The position numbers were made by a program, and so were the translations under genes. This document shows, piece by piece, positions 10,400 to 22,204 of a DNA stretch of 64,000 bases. Under the pieces are notes generated by a model. It saw only the letters and a list, made by a program, of their open reading frames with translations, had not been told where the DNA came from and searched no databases. Within the stretch, counting starts at the first letter, position 1; every line of letters begins with the position of its first letter. Where the stretch lies: positions 38,175,526 to 38,239,525 of the forward strand of contig CM060462.1 of NCBI GenBank assembly GCA_030544235.1. The letters are read 5' to 3'. Source of the DNA: Lepturacanthus savala. Taxonomy: Eukaryota; Chordata; Actinopteri; Scombriformes; Trichiuridae.

Positions 10400-10690
10400 T
10401 AACAACTATCAAAATAATCCTTAGTTGCAGCACTAATTATAATAATTGATTAATTGATGAGTCATTTCTAAGATGAAAACATCCAGATTCTCTGGTTCCA
10501 GCTTCTCTTCTCTGATTATTTCCTGCTTTCTTTAGTCTCTATAATAATAAACTGATGTAAACTGTTGCTCTAGATGAACAAAGACATTTTAGGTTGAATC
10601 CTCAGCTCCAACAACTAATCGATTAATCGTTTCAGTAATTTATAGATTGACTATCATAACAGTTGTTAGTCATTGTTTAAGCAGCTTATT
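10400..10690 (-). repeat. AATCGATT-type MITE-like repeat, copy 10
   Basis: It starts near CCTTAGTTGCAGCACTAATT, holds the TCTGGTTCCAGCTTCTC and TAGTCTCTATAATAATAAAC blocks, and ends CAACTAATCGATTAATCG. The left end matches the family terminus. Confidence 0.75.
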
Positions 10691-10779
10691 TTACTATATT
10701 CACAAAGAATTAACAAAACACACTCACACTCAGACAGTCCTCAGTGTCTGATGCCAACATCTCTGCCTTCAGCTTCTCA

Positions 10780-11025
10780 AATCGTATTATTTTCTGACTG
10801 ATTAATCAACTTGAGTCATTTCTAAGAAGAAAACGTCCAAATTCTCTGATTATTTCCTGGTTTCTTTAGTCTCTATAACAGTAAACTGATGATCTTTGCA
10901 CAAAAAGACACTTTAGGTTGAATCTTCAGCTTTGGGAATCGGTGAATGAACCCAACAACTAATCGATTGATCGCTTCAATAATCAATAGATTAATCGACT
11001 GTTAAAATAGTCGTTAGTCGTCCTA
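10780..11025 (-). repeat. AATCGATT-type MITE-like repeat, copy 11
   Basis: It shows CTGATTAATCAACTTGAGTC, CCTGGTTTCTTTAGTCTC, ACTTTAGGTTGAATCTTCAG and CAACTAATCGATTGATCG in family order. The TCTGGTTCCAGC block is deleted. Confidence 0.7.
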
Positions 11026-11450
11026 ATTACCGCCCTGCCTTTGTTCCTGTCTTTGTTCTCTCCTTCTATTCAGAGCTTTGTCGTGTGGCTGCATCAATTA
11101 AACATCCGCCGCCATGCGGGACTTGCACCTGTGTTTTCTAAATACCACATGAACACAAAAATGCTGTTAAGTGACGCATTAATTTTTCAGGCGAGTCAAT
11201 TAGGCAGCCGGAGGTGGCCGCTCGTCAGGATGAAGCTGAACGAGCGGGCGTCCCTGAACGTCAGCGTTACATGGACAGAAAACCGCTGCTCTCTGTAGAT
11301 TTAAAGTCCATCTCAACCCTCACGCTGTGTTTGTTTCACATTAACCTTCTAGACAACAACGTCGACTTCAGCTGACAAGACCCTACACTGACTAACAGTG
11401 GGTTTGTCAAATATGAGCCATTTTATCAGAATGATATTGTCATTAACCCT
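11026..11450. other. Unique intronic stretch
   Basis: Moderate GC, with an 85-codon open frame on the plus strand that has no domain and no splice context. Possible original intron sequence. No function assigned. Confidence 0.35.
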
Positions 11451-11454
11451 CGTT

Positions 11455-11880
11455 AACCCTTTATTGCATGAAACATTACATACACATGGTAAAAAATGTT
11501 TTTATTATTTAAAATGGCCTAAATAATAGATATTTTTAGGAAATGTATAAACTTTAGATAGTATCGTGCTATGTAAGTCAATGGGACTCCATTAGGTTGT
11601 ATACATTAGGAATTTACATATTTGCATATTGTTGCTATTGGCAACACATCTAATTTAGCTTATTAGAAACAAATGTATTTATTTTATTTGGTGAAAATCT
11701 TCCCAAATTCTGCATAAACGACAACTTTGGTTGTGAGACAGTGATGCTCACGTCTCAAACACAATATCTTGGTCATGTGACCTTATAAATTGTATGTCCT
11801 TCAAAATAAAAGTCCATAAATTATGGCAACGCTATGCAATAGAGAGTTAATATGTGACATTTCATGAATATTCTTTAATC
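11455..11880 (-). repeat. Dispersed repeat family A (octamer-bearing), copy 1
   Basis: Family A is defined by TTTTATTTTGAA near its head, then GTCACATGACCAGGATATCC, TGGCAACAATATGCAAATATG and CCTAATGGAGTCCCATTGAC. This copy is in reverse: CAATGGGACTCCATTAGG, TTTGCATATTGTTGCTATTGG, TTGGTCATGTGACC and CTTCAAAATAAAAG. No coding capacity. Origin (DNA element or LINE remnant) is unresolved. Confidence 0.7.
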
Positions 11881-12103
11881 CAAGTTTGCTCCCACAATAT
11901 GACGTCATAATATGCAAATTAGATGGGTAAATTTAATCCCTACATAAAGTTTGGGTCATCCTTAACATTTCTCTAATTTACAGAAAGTCTCTATCTCTTA
12001 TCACTTTTACGTTATAGCCTTTTGAAATTGAGATTATAATGAGGTTAAATCAGGTGTACTTTGGGTCAAAGTTACCAAGGACATTTGTTTGGAAACCAGT
12101 TAA

Positions 12104-12410
12104 AAGTGTGTGTGTGTGTGTGTATCTTGTATCTTGGTGGGAACATTGGTCTGGAGTTGAATATATGTCTATCTCATTTAGAAAGGGTGGTCCCCACAAT
12201 GTAGGTAATCAACAGATGGACCCCACAGTGTCAGATAAATGAGTGTGTGTGTGTGTGTGTTTATCTATCTTGGTGGAGACATTGGTCTAAAAAGATTTGT
12301 TTGGAGTTGAATATATGTGTCTCATTTATAAAGGGTGGTCCCCACAATGTAGGTAATTGACAGATGGACCCCACAGTGTTAGATAAATGAGTGTGTGTGT
12401 GTGTCCATCT
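12104..12410. repeat. Two-unit tandem minisatellite (~145 bp units)
   Basis: Unit 1 (about 12104-12241) and unit 2 (about 12242-12391) each run (GT)n, ATCTTGGTGG, ACATTGGTCT, GGTGGTCCCCACAATGTAGG, ACAGATGGACCCCACAGTGT and AGATAAATGAG. A third unit starts with GT at 12392. The 67-codon open frame over it is not a gene. Confidence 0.8.
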
Positions 12411-13140
12411 GACATATATCCATGTATGGGAGTTCAGTTTCTTCCATTAATTCTGGTTTCTCCTATTCATTTCGAATGATTGGTCACTTTTGACCATGAA
12501 CACCAAGAGTGTAAAGTTGACTAAAACGCATACAATTGTAAAATGTGAACCACAGTTTATTATATATTATATATTGGTGTTTCTTGATGCATTTGTTGAG
12601 TGACTTTACTGTCTTTTCACAAAGAAAACAGTAAAAATAAGCCTGGAATTTAAGGTGAATCATGTTTTTCAGAGACAAAAAACTTTGAAACAGGACAACA
12701 TGAGGGTTCAGACAAGAAAAAGACCAAGAACATGCGGATGACGGAGTTTTTCCTTTCAAAATCACAAGCTCTCACACTCCTTTTGCCTCGAAACTGGCAC
12801 AAAATCGAACGCGGCTTTCTCCCGAGGCCTCGGACTAATCCTCCTGCACCAAACTCTAGCGGAAGGACGAGTTTGTCGCAGGTAGGAACGGCGAGGGGGC
12901 AGGACGAGGCTTTTTTTTTCTTTTTCCAGGGCGGCGATGATGATGTGTTGCGTTCACAGCAAGGTTAAGTGCTCATGAGTATGCCTGGCAGAGCCGAGAT
13001 AAGTCCTATGTTAAAAAACCAAGATGGCACGGTGTTGGTTCAAGACCATAAATCTCTCCCCCTCTGACGCCTTTTCTTCCCCTTTTCCCCTGCGTTTCTC
13101 ACGCATAATTAAAAAATGAATCAAACGGGTCGTGGAGCAA
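12411..13140. other. Intronic stretch without recognised gene
   Basis: It contains a moderately GC-rich segment at about 12770-13080 and a poly-T run near 12910. Open frames of 78-93 codons on either strand show no domain. Confidence 0.35.
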
Positions 13141-13259
13141 CTCAGGCCCTTTTATTTCCTGGTTTCTTTAGACTAATGACGATCAGTTCAACCAGGACAC
13201 GATTTACCTGTAACATCGAGTCAGTCTCTGTGGTTTTGTGTTTTATTTCCTAAGAATAA

Positions 13260-13700
13260 GTGTCTGCAAATTGGAAATTGATCGATTAATCAACAAGGGT
13301 CGATTGTTGAAGAAGAAAACGTCCAAATTCTCTGATTATTTCCTGGTTTCTTTAGTCTCTATAATAGTAAACTGATGATCTTTGGGTTGTGGACAACAAA
13401 AAGACATTTTAGGTTGAATCTTCAGGTTTGGGAACACTGATCCACATTTTAACCCATAGCAACTAATCGATTAATCATTTCAATCAGAATACTCGTTAGC
13501 TGCAGTGTTAATTATCAGCAAAATGTACGTTTTGTTGTATATTATACTACTTACTGTACTTTTAGTTACTGAATACAAACAAGCTTTGGACCAAAAATTC
13601 AATTGAAAGCTAGAAATTTGACACCTTTTTATGAAGCAAACAACTAATCGATTAATCGTTTCAATAATTTATCGATGAATCAGTTTTGGTTATATTTAAT
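13260..13700 (-). repeat. AATCGATT-type MITE-like repeats, copies 12 and 13
   Basis: A copy from about 13270 has ATTGATCGATTAATCAAC, TTATTTCCTGGTTTC, ATCTTTGGGTTGTGGACAAC and ACTAATCGATTAATC, and ends in the ATTATCAGCAAAATGTACG linker. A second terminal fragment at about 13635 reads CAACTAATCGATTAATCG. Confidence 0.7.
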
Positions 13701-14360
13701 AGCATTGTATTGGTTGTTGTATTTTCCCTGTTTCGGACGCTCGATTAAAAATTGAATCAAACGATTCAAAACGGGTTGTGGAGTAACTCGGAGGTCTGAG
13801 ATTCCTTTCCTTTCCTTTTTTTCCGCCTGTCCCGTAGCTTTGGTGCATTCGGACGTTCCAGTCCCTCGAGATACTGTTTTTCGTGAGAGAGATTGTGCCA
13901 TCGATTTTTAACGGTGTGACATCCTCGCTGTTCTCTCTCTATCTCTCGGCAAAGGCTATTAGCATAAATGCAGGGAAGCTCGGGGGTGGAGGTGTGGAAA
14001 AAGAGTGAGAAGGACGTCCACGAGGCATGACAGCGCCCTCCCCTTCCTCAACGCTGTTCTTCTCCGTTCTCTCTTGACATTGTGATTCACTGAACGGGGC
14101 GTTCGTCAGCCCCCGTCAGTCCCGTCGGCGTCGGATCGGGCGGGGGAGGGGGCGCAGTACCTGTTATAGTGAAGCCGGGGAGACAGCTGTGAAAGCTTGT
14201 TGCTCGGCTGTAGCTTAAAAAAAAAAAAGAAGGGGGAGAAAGAGAAAAAAAAGCCAGCGAACACGGTGTTGGAAGGGGATTTTAGGATTATTCATCATGA
14301 GCCAGGGACCTGTTCAGAAATAGCCTGTCATTAAGAACATAAATAGCCAAATGGCACTCA
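13701..14360. other. Unique intronic block, possible conserved element
   Basis: Higher GC than its surroundings and largely free of the window's repeats, including GCGGGGGAGGGGGCGCAGTAC near 14140 and a poly-A run at 14217. The segment 14290-14360 (CATGAGCCAGGGACCTGTTC onward) reads as complex, unique sequence. No open frame with a domain. A regulatory role is only a guess. Confidence 0.3.
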
Positions 14361-14366
14361 AAAAGA

Positions 14367-14874
14367 TTATGGAAAGTATTTCCATCCAATTATAACACGC
14401 TTGTTTGGCAGGAAATTGTTCTGTTGAGTGACCTAAATGTAAATATGCTGGGTCGACATAATGTGTTTGTGTTGGGGTGAATCCAACATAACTTTTAACC
14501 GTTAGTTCAACATGTTTAATTTAAGTGAATGACCCAATTTAATGAGGTAGGTACAACTATATTTAAAATGATGCACTCAACAAAACTATTTTTGCTAAAT
14601 TAGCATATTCTAATTTTAAACACAGTTATACCTGCCACATAAAATGGGTCACCCACACTTAAATCAGACATGTTGAACCAACATCTCTGATGGATTAACC
14701 CTTTCTAATTAAGTTGAAATAACCTTTAAAAGTTATGTTGGATTTTCCCCTTGTAATTAAGTCAGAGCAACACAAACACATTATGTCGACCCGGCTTATT
14801 TACACTTATCAACAAAACAATTTCTTGCTTAATTAGCATATTGTAATTGGATGGAAATACTTTCCTGAGTTGAA
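14367..14874. repeat. Long inverted-repeat (foldback) element, ~508 bp
   Basis: The left end GGAAAGTATTTCCATCCAAT is repeated as its reverse complement ATTGGATGGAAATACTTTCC at the right end. Further in, GGGTCGACATAATGTGTTTG on the left pairs with CAAACACATTATGTCGACCC on the right, and TCCAACATAACTTTTAA pairs with TTAAAAGTTATGTTGGA. The arms extend over roughly 200 bases each, with indels. No coding capacity. Fits a foldback MITE. Confidence 0.85.
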
Positions 14875-15119
14875 ACAAGTAGAATGAATGAACTCAAGTT
14901 AATTTAAACTCATACTACTGATAATGCCTTGTTGGATCAATTTAATTTTATAAGTTTATTACTAATCTTTCAGATAAAATTGCTATATTTATATATATTG
15001 GTACTTTTCATGACAAACCCAATAAAATAAAGTAAATCACAAGCATTTAAACTATATAAAGCCTAATATATGAAGCGTCATTTCAGTTTAAGGTGAGGAA
15101 TTCTCCATTTTAGGAGGTC
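14875..15119. other. AT-rich intronic stretch
   Basis: Short AT-rich segment between the foldback element and a family A repeat. Nothing recognised. Confidence 0.3.
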
Positions 15120-15445
15120 AAGGGTTAGCAAATTTGGAAAATTGCAACTACATATAAACTACAAACCTAAATAATAGATTTTTTTTTTAGGAAATATAGA
15201 AAAAAGGATAGTTCCATGCTACGTAAGTCAATGGGACTCCATTAGGTTGAAAAAATAATTCAATTCAAGTTAATTCTTTGGGTGAATTTTCCCAAATTCT
15301 TGGAAACAGTGATGCTCACATGTCAAATGTTCATGAGCAAGCAGGATATCCTGGTCATAAATTGTATGTCCTTCAAAATAAAAGCCCCCCTTTTCATACC
15401 CAACATATATTTTATATCACAGCTTTTTGGAACAAATAAAGATAA
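15120..15445 (-). repeat. Dispersed repeat family A, copy 2
   Basis: It contains TACGTAAGTCAATGGGACTC, CATTAGGTTG, GTGATGCTCACATGTCAAATG, ATATCCTGGTCATAAATTG and CTTCAAAATAAAAG in the reverse order of the family. The ATGCAAAT block is deleted in this copy. Confidence 0.65.
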
Positions 15446-17059
15446 AGTAACTGTTATCATATGGCAAAACTACCAATAATCACTATTCATGCATAATACC
15501 AGCCTTCAGATCACACTATTCACCAGTTTTCTGTTCTAAATGCTCAGAACACATGTTGAACACAAACCAAACCAGCTTCAGACGTATTAATCTGAGTCAT
15601 GTGGAACTTGTAAATGCAGAGATAGACAACCAGGACTGTGGACACATCTGGGATGTTTTAGTTAAACTTTTAAAGCTCTAATTGATAATGTGTCTCCTAT
15701 AGTGAAGCGAAGGCGAAGCTGCACCCAAATGACGCCTCTGGTTTCACCCACAGTTCAATCAAACGCCTCTTTTTTCAATTATTTACACACACACATAAAG
15801 AGGCGTCTTATTTACACCAGGCCATTAAAGGAGAAACACGGCTTTAGAAAAAAGGACAAACAAGTGAACAAATTGCCAGACTTTCCCCAAATGTGTTTCC
15901 TTTGTAGTGTTGAGGCAGATTGATGACAGAACATTCACAGATCCACGCCCAACTTTTCTATACGTCCCAGCCATCATTAAACACATGGTTAACTTGTAAT
16001 GACGCATGAAGTGAAACGGTGCAGATGTTTAAATCCACTGATCCCTCGTCCCGTCGTCCAACACTTTTATCTGCCACGGAATTGTATGTATTTTTCTTTC
16101 AAAGAGAATTAATAATCATCCATTAATATTCATCAATTCAGGGTGATTCCAGCGGCTGACAATGATACAGAAACAGAGAAAAAAGGGCTTTGATTATCGA
16201 TTCAGCAAAGAAAAACGGAGATGTACAGTACATTAGAAAGAGAAAAAAAAGCTTTAATGTGTGTGTGGAGCTGAGGGAGGAGAAAAACACAAGATTCATT
16301 CTCTCAAACAAGCTGTTTGACAGGATTCCCAACAAGAAAAGGGCCACAGGAGCATCAGATGGGAATGGACGTCTGCCGGCTGCTGTTTCTGCTCCAAAAC
16401 CGAGGTGATTTTCTGTAGCATGGGCAACAAAAAACAAAAACTACTTTCTAGTAGCGACTCGTGTGAAATGGTTCAATCCTTCTCTTGTTGTTTTGTCCTT
16501 CAGAAACACATTCTGATGAAACCCGATAAGCGTCGCCGGACGTATTCGTCACTTTTCTCTAATAAAACGGGGATTTGAATGGCCTGCCATGATAGGAGTT
16601 AACCTGCGTTATCTGGACCTCGCAGTAGCAACCGCCCTAATCTGTGATTGGATTGTGAGCGTTTTTGTTGCTTTTTGTTTGCTGCCTGCACTTTGCTCTG
16701 CCTCGTAGAGATGTGGGACATCGTCTATAAATACTGACGCCAGCTACTTCTGCCTCTGTCGCCCACCTCCACCTCAACCCTCGCTTTTCTCTCTTTTTTT
16801 CTCTATTCTGTGTGATGGAGTGATTATGTGGAGAGTGACTCTCGAGCCTCCAGGGCTGATAGGATGCGCTACGATGGTATTGTTTAAAGGGAACCTTTTT
16901 TTTTTTTTAATTTTGCCGTTTTCCCCCAGTTTAACATTTAAATTTGGTAACACTTTACTTGAATGGGGGTCATTAACATTAATTAATCCTTATGACAGGA
17001 GTCATTCAGGTAATTATGTCACTTTTAATGCAAAGACAACATTCATATATTGACATTAA
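15446..17059. other. Intronic stretch, partly complex sequence, no gene
   Basis: Mostly single-copy-looking sequence. The part at 16550-16730, which includes GATTTGAATGGCCTGCCATG and AACCGCCCTAATCTGTGATTGG, is complex and repeat-free and is a reasonable candidate for a conserved non-coding element. Open frames of 60-99 codons show no domain or exon context. Confidence 0.35.
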
Positions 17060-17345
17060 CCACTTAAGCACACGGCCTGTTTTTGTAGTTTTCCTGCAAT
17101 AAATGATAATAAATGTGGAATAAATCTCCAACATGTGAGGTGACGACAGAAGAATCTATTTATGTTGCTGTTGGAGAGCAAAAACATACTAAACTGACTC
17201 AAATCTAAATGATCTGCAACGCAAAGTTCAATTATTTGTAAGATAGGAGTTAAAAAATGAATTATTTGTCCATGAAATCATAGAAATCACACCGAGAATA
17301 TGAAGAATATATTGTGTAAGATGTTTAAAAAGGAGATTATAAAGG
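17060..17345 (+). repeat. Dispersed repeat family C, copy 1
   Basis: Family C starts near TTAACCACTTAA, then GTTTTCCTGC(T)ATAAATGATAATAAA, CAACATGTGAGGTGACGACAGAAGA, ATCTATTTATGTTGCTGTT and CAATTATTTGTCCAT. This copy holds all of these in order. Confidence 0.75.
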
Positions 17346-19430
17346 AGCCAATAGTGGTTATAAAAGGCGATTTATGACAAGTTGTCATAACAAAGACAAG
17401 TCAAACAAATTTGTGATATAATTTACCAAACGACACTTAAAGACAACTGTCATTAGCGTCTGTTAATGTTAATGACAGGTGTTATGTCATGATTATGAAG
17501 CCATATTCAAGTGTTTCCCTTCAGTTTTTAATGGGATTTTTATGCTTTTACAGTCTGAAGCTGCCCAGTTTGACCTCTAGCAGCAATACAGGCTGCCTTC
17601 TCACACACTCACTCTGAAAAAGCCTGTGTCAAACACAGAAATCCAACACTAGCACTATATTTTTGCTGTTTTTAGACATAGATGCACTTTCAGTTCTTCG
17701 GTTGTAATAAATTAAACACTCAATGTTTCTGATTAATAAATGTCTGATATTATATTTAAGTATTATACTACAACCAAAGTATAATTACCATCATCATGCC
17801 ACTCCACCTCATCTACTCACTTATTATGTGTATGACTATTTTTATTCCAAAGAGCCTCTTTTCATTCTTATTCTTATTGTTTTATTGGTGCAATGTAAGA
17901 TTCTGCGATGCTTGTAAATGTCACAATCCGATTTTTTCCTAAAATCATGAATGTAGTAAATACAGTTAACTTGTGACATCACAACAGAGCAGGACATCAA
18001 ACAGCTTGTATTCAGGAGGCTGGATAACAACAGGAAAAGAGCTGGCGGCGTTTTTCACAAATTGCACGTTAGCAGCAACATCAGACGCCGCAATTTTTGC
18101 AAACAAGCACAAACAAGAAAAAGTGTTTGTTTCTTTTCATAATAAGGCTTCAGAGCCTCCACGTCCTGAAAGAGGCTCTGAGGTCCTGTTGCTGCAGATC
18201 AGAGATTGATCTCCATCTGAGTCGTGCCAGCTCCCCCCAAAACACCTTAATCTGCATTTGCTGCGACCGTCAACGGTTTTCGGCGGATCTCTGGCTCCGC
18301 TGCTGATTGATGGACGAGGAGTGGGAGTTAACGAGAATATTAGCCGCTGATTGATGGCCATTATGACACATAAATTATAAGCGTTGGCTCAGGGATATAA
18401 TGCATTCTGAAATACGGCCCCAAATTAGACGCAGGTTCCAAAAGCGCGGGGCGGCTTTGAATCAGGACCTGTCAACGCCGCCGCAGCCGGATTTCGGGAG
18501 AATTGGCGATCGCCGGACTTCGTTTTCCGGTTCCCAGTTTTTTTTTCTCACGCCCACGACATGGTTTCTGGCGTCTTTAATCTCTGCAAAAGCCTGCAAA
18601 GATCCGTATTGAGCTGCAGTCTAGCGGCGGCTCCTCTGTCTCCCAGCCCTCAGATCTCCATTCCCTCCTCTTGTGTAATTTAGAGAAAGAAAACATCTTA
18701 ACGCCCCTCCATACCACCACCACCCCCACCTCCTAGGTTACTGCACTCCTTCTGTTTCCCAGAGGCTCACCTGTACAGTATATCACCAGCGTCGGCAGGG
18801 CCATTATATCAATGGGCCATGGTCACAGTCTCCCTCTTCCTTTCCAATCTCTGCCTTTGTCTGTCCCTCCTGGTCTGTAATAAAACACCGGGCCCGGCGG
18901 TGGCTCTGATAGAGCTGTGGGATCACATTAGTGCTGCACCTCCAAGAGCTTGACAGGTTGTCTATGGCTTTGTGTTGTCGTGCCTGGTTCCCATTAACAA
19001 GCTGCGTGCACGCCACTTTCTCTGTATGTGTGTGTGTGTTGTCCGTTCGGTGAGGGCTGCACTGAAATGAGATAAGGGGACTCGGGCCTGGATGGAGTAT
19101 ATTTAGACATGAGGGTTATGTGTGCAACAGTAAATACAGTGTGTGTCCACTAAGTTTTATAGCCACGGTTGTATCTTTGCAAACAATTGGCGGTGGGGGG
19201 GGGGATGTTGCCGCAGTCACATTTTTATGAAAGATTCCTTTTTCCAAAACTGGGTCTGCTGTATCTGTTCAGAAGCAGGAATTGCAGTGTGGAAATCTGC
19301 CGTATTTCATATTTACAGGTGACCTTTAGGCAGAAAAAACACGCTGACACACACCTGTAACTTCAACATTATCATCTGTGTCTTCCTCTGTTTGTCACAT
19401 CAACCACAACTCTCTGATTTATCTATCTAC
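17346..19430. other. Intronic stretch with unique blocks, no gene
   Basis: Low-repeat sequence. 18020-18620 and 18780-19020 are GC-richer and complex, for example GGGCCATTATATCAATGGGCC-like and GCGATCGCCGGACTTCG segments, with overlapping short frames on both strands and no domains. They could contain enhancers. No RNA gene seen. Confidence 0.35.
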
Positions 19431-19439
19431 TCTATCTAT

Positions 19440-20478
19440 GCTGCTGTATTTCCTTTGTTGTGTAATTCTTTGTATATTCAAAACATTGTTATTGTTATTA
19501 TCATTAAAAATTAAAATCCAGTAGATGTGCTGCAGTGGTGTAGGGATAGAGCGCTACATGTTCCCGTCCCTACAGTATAATAAAAGCATCTATGCCATAA
19601 AAAATACTCCACAATTTAAAACAAGTTAGACTTTATACTCTATAATTAGACTTGGAAGATAAACTCCATAGACTTGTGTATCACAGCGCTTGCAGCAGCA
19701 TTTTCTCTGTATCACGGCTCCTCCTCATGTTGCTTCCCAGCGCTTTCTTTACAATTCAAAGCTCCGCTTGTCTCTTAAAATCCACATGCTAAGACGTTAG
19801 CTTGTTTAGCTGCTATATTATTCCTCATGCTAACACAGGTCTTATTCTAAGACACTTTCACAGCACTAGCATCACCTAACAGAACAGAATCTAGCCCTAA
19901 ACTCATTCATCTATAAACACATATAACAGTGTGGCACAGTATGGTGTGTTTCCTGTTTTTGTGTAATTCTTTTTGGATATTCAAGACGTCATTGTTCTCA
20001 TTATTAAGTTAAACTCCTGTAGGTATGCTGCAGTGGTGTAGGGATAGAGCACTTACGTCTTAATTAGCAGATCTGAGTTGTTGAAGCAAAGTGTGAAACT
20101 AAAAGGAAAATACATAAAGTTACATGGTTATGAATATTGAATTCCTAATGATTATACAATATAAAAATAAATAAAACTAATAATACATACTGATAATGGA
20201 ACTCAAACCAGCTGTACGCTGTTATTACTAGTGCTGGAGTTATTAAATATGCTATACAATAAAACAGAAAATAATTAATTAATTTAAATTAAATATATCC
20301 AGTCTTTTTTAACACACTTCATGAATTAAAAAACACACGCTAAGACGTTAGCTGGTTTAGCTGCTACGTTATTCCTCGCGCTAACACGGGTCTTCCTCTG
20401 GGAAATCCCAGCACTATCACCTACCAGAACAGAATCTGGGCCTAAAGTCAGTTATTTAGAAATGTATATAACAGCAAC
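19440..20478 (+). repeat. Tandem segmental duplication, two ~0.5 kb units
   Basis: Unit 1 (about 19440-19940) and unit 2 (about 19945-20478) share, in order, TTGTGTAATTCTTT, GCTGCAGTGGTGTAGGGATAGAGC, GCTAAGACGTTAGCT, TTTAGCTGCTA, CTAACAC.GGTCTT and CAGAACAGAATCT. They differ by substitutions and indels, and the middle parts have diverged. No coding capacity. Confidence 0.75.
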
Positions 20479-20575
20479 ATGCCCAGGACGAGCAATTTTG
20501 TTGTTTTTTACCAGCCTGTCAGTGATCGTGTAGATTAGAAACACACTCACTTGCCTTGTTCCTCCATTTTCCTCC

Positions 20576-20621
20576 CTTATATATATATATGTATATATAT
20601 ATATGTATATATATATATATG
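20576..20621. repeat. (TA)n with GTATATATAT units
   Basis: Short AT dinucleotide array with regular GTA interruptions. Confidence 0.85.
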
Positions 20622-20689
20622 TTTTTTATGCATAAACACACCCACACATAAGAACACGGAACACACACGTGCCCCCTCCCCGCTCTCTC

Positions 20690-21000
20690 GCATGTACCTA
20701 GCGACCGCTGTGCATTAAATTACATACTGTATTTGCCTCCCTGTTTATTCTCACCGGGGAGCTGAAATCATGTTTCGGTGCAGCGCGGCGTGTCGCGAGG
20801 AGGCGCCTCGATCCGTGGAAGCGCTCTCCTGTGTGCATGCATCAGCTGCAATAATAATTTAACAGGGAGGCGCGGCCCCGTTCGCACGGATTCAGAGTCC
20901 CCGAACAAAATAACAAGCTTGGCTGCCGTCGCTCACATCTGCGGCTCGTCGTACGGTAGAGGAGAAACCGCTTCCTGCAGCTTTTAGCGCCGCTAATTCA
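20690..21000. promoter_or_regulatory. CpG-rich intronic block (candidate enhancer or cryptic promoter)
   Basis: An isolated patch dense in CpG inside an AT-rich intron, for example GCAGCGCGGCGTGTCGCGAG and GGCGCGGCCCCGTTCGC. It is complex, unrepeated sequence. A 69-codon frame at 20778-20987 is open but has no domain and is probably due to GC content. Regulatory use is inference. Confidence 0.35.
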
Positions 21001-21361
21001 CAGTAAAATGGTCCTTTATGGTTTCACCTTGAAGCTCCAAAGCTAGGTCAGTGTTTGCCAATCGGAATCTCGAAAATCCAGAAAAATCCTCCCGTAGTTA
21101 ACACATCCCGAAACCAGTGGTGGATTTAGTGAATCTGGGGCCCAAGGTGAAGGTTTGATGGGCTCCTCATATGATTCATGTTAATCATATGATTAAAAAA
21201 AATAACTTTCCCTTTAAATACTGTTTTTAGTTTTTTACTTCAAAATGGAGATGGAAAGATACTAATCAGATCAGAAACAAACAGAAAAACACATCTTTAC
21301 CAAAATGACAGAAAAACTAGAACTGATTATGTAACAGGTTTTAAATATGGTATAAACATAT

Positions 21362-21363
<2 letters not shown>

Positions 21364-21411
<48 letters not shown>

Positions 21412-21479
21412 CAAAGAGAGAGAGAGAGAATGTGTGGGTGAGTGAGTGTTTGTGTGGGTGAGTAAGAGAGTGTGTAAAT

Positions 21480-21548
<69 letters not shown>
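21364..21548. repeat. Compound (GT)n/(GA)n microsatellite
   Basis: GT array 21364-21394, a GA run to about 21429, imperfect GTGAGT-type units, then a long pure GT array 21482-21547. Overlapping Thr/His open frames on the other strand are artefacts. Confidence 0.95.
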
Positions 21549-21613
21549 GTAACAGATGAACATGAATTGGTCATTTTAACTATGACTTCAATGGTTCAAC
21601 ATGTTTATTATGA

Positions 21614-21640
21614 TTAATAATAATAATAATAATAATAATG
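21614..21640. repeat. (ATA)n microsatellite
   Basis: About eight AAT/ATA trinucleotides. A (TCC)n run follows at about 21712-21765. Confidence 0.9.
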
Positions 21641-21959
21641 ACAATGTTTTTGATTCTTTTTATGCTTTATAAGTTGATCACAGCCTACCTGTTTCCTCTA
21701 TATTAATACCACCTCCTCCTCCTCCTCCACCTCCTCCTCCTCCTCCTCCTCTTCTCCTCTTTTCCACCTCCCTGTCTCATCGGTCTAGTCCGTGTGGAGG
21801 TGGATCTCTGATCTTTGGTTTAAATCACCTGCTGCTCAGCTTTGAACTTTGCTCCAACTAATTTATAGGAATTAAAGCGGTTCGACCTCACAATCTCTAA
21901 CTCGTGCGTCACTTTTTCCTGAATCAGTCGCATTTCTGTCCATTTTCTGCTTTGTTTGC

Positions 21960-22204
21960 ATATATATATATGTATAAATATATATTTTCTCTCTCAGAGT
22001 GTCACTAGATGCATTTGCCATTTAATGGGCCTAAGCCTCTTGGCCTTTTTGTCTCGCGCTGACATTTAAACGATTGTTGATTCATTAGACAAAACGCCAG
22101 GCGCCGTGTGTGTAATCATATTATAAACAGGCAGCGATAGACGACTAAATTAAGGGGAACGTTACAGGAGGCTGATGTTGGACACTTCTGAAGCTTCCTG
22201 GACC
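21960..22204. other. Unique intronic block, possible conserved element
   Basis: After a short TA run at 21961, the sequence GTGTCACTAGATGCATTTGCC to about 22145 is complex, with ATGGGCCTAAGCCTCTTGGCC and ACGCCAGGCGCCGTGTG. It adjoins the left copy of a segmental duplication. A regulatory role is a guess. Confidence 0.3.

Noticed and set aside
19530..19560. tRNA-like GTGGTGTAGGGATAGAGC segment
   Set aside because: Resembles part of a tRNA promoter box only loosely; no cloverleaf can be formed around it.
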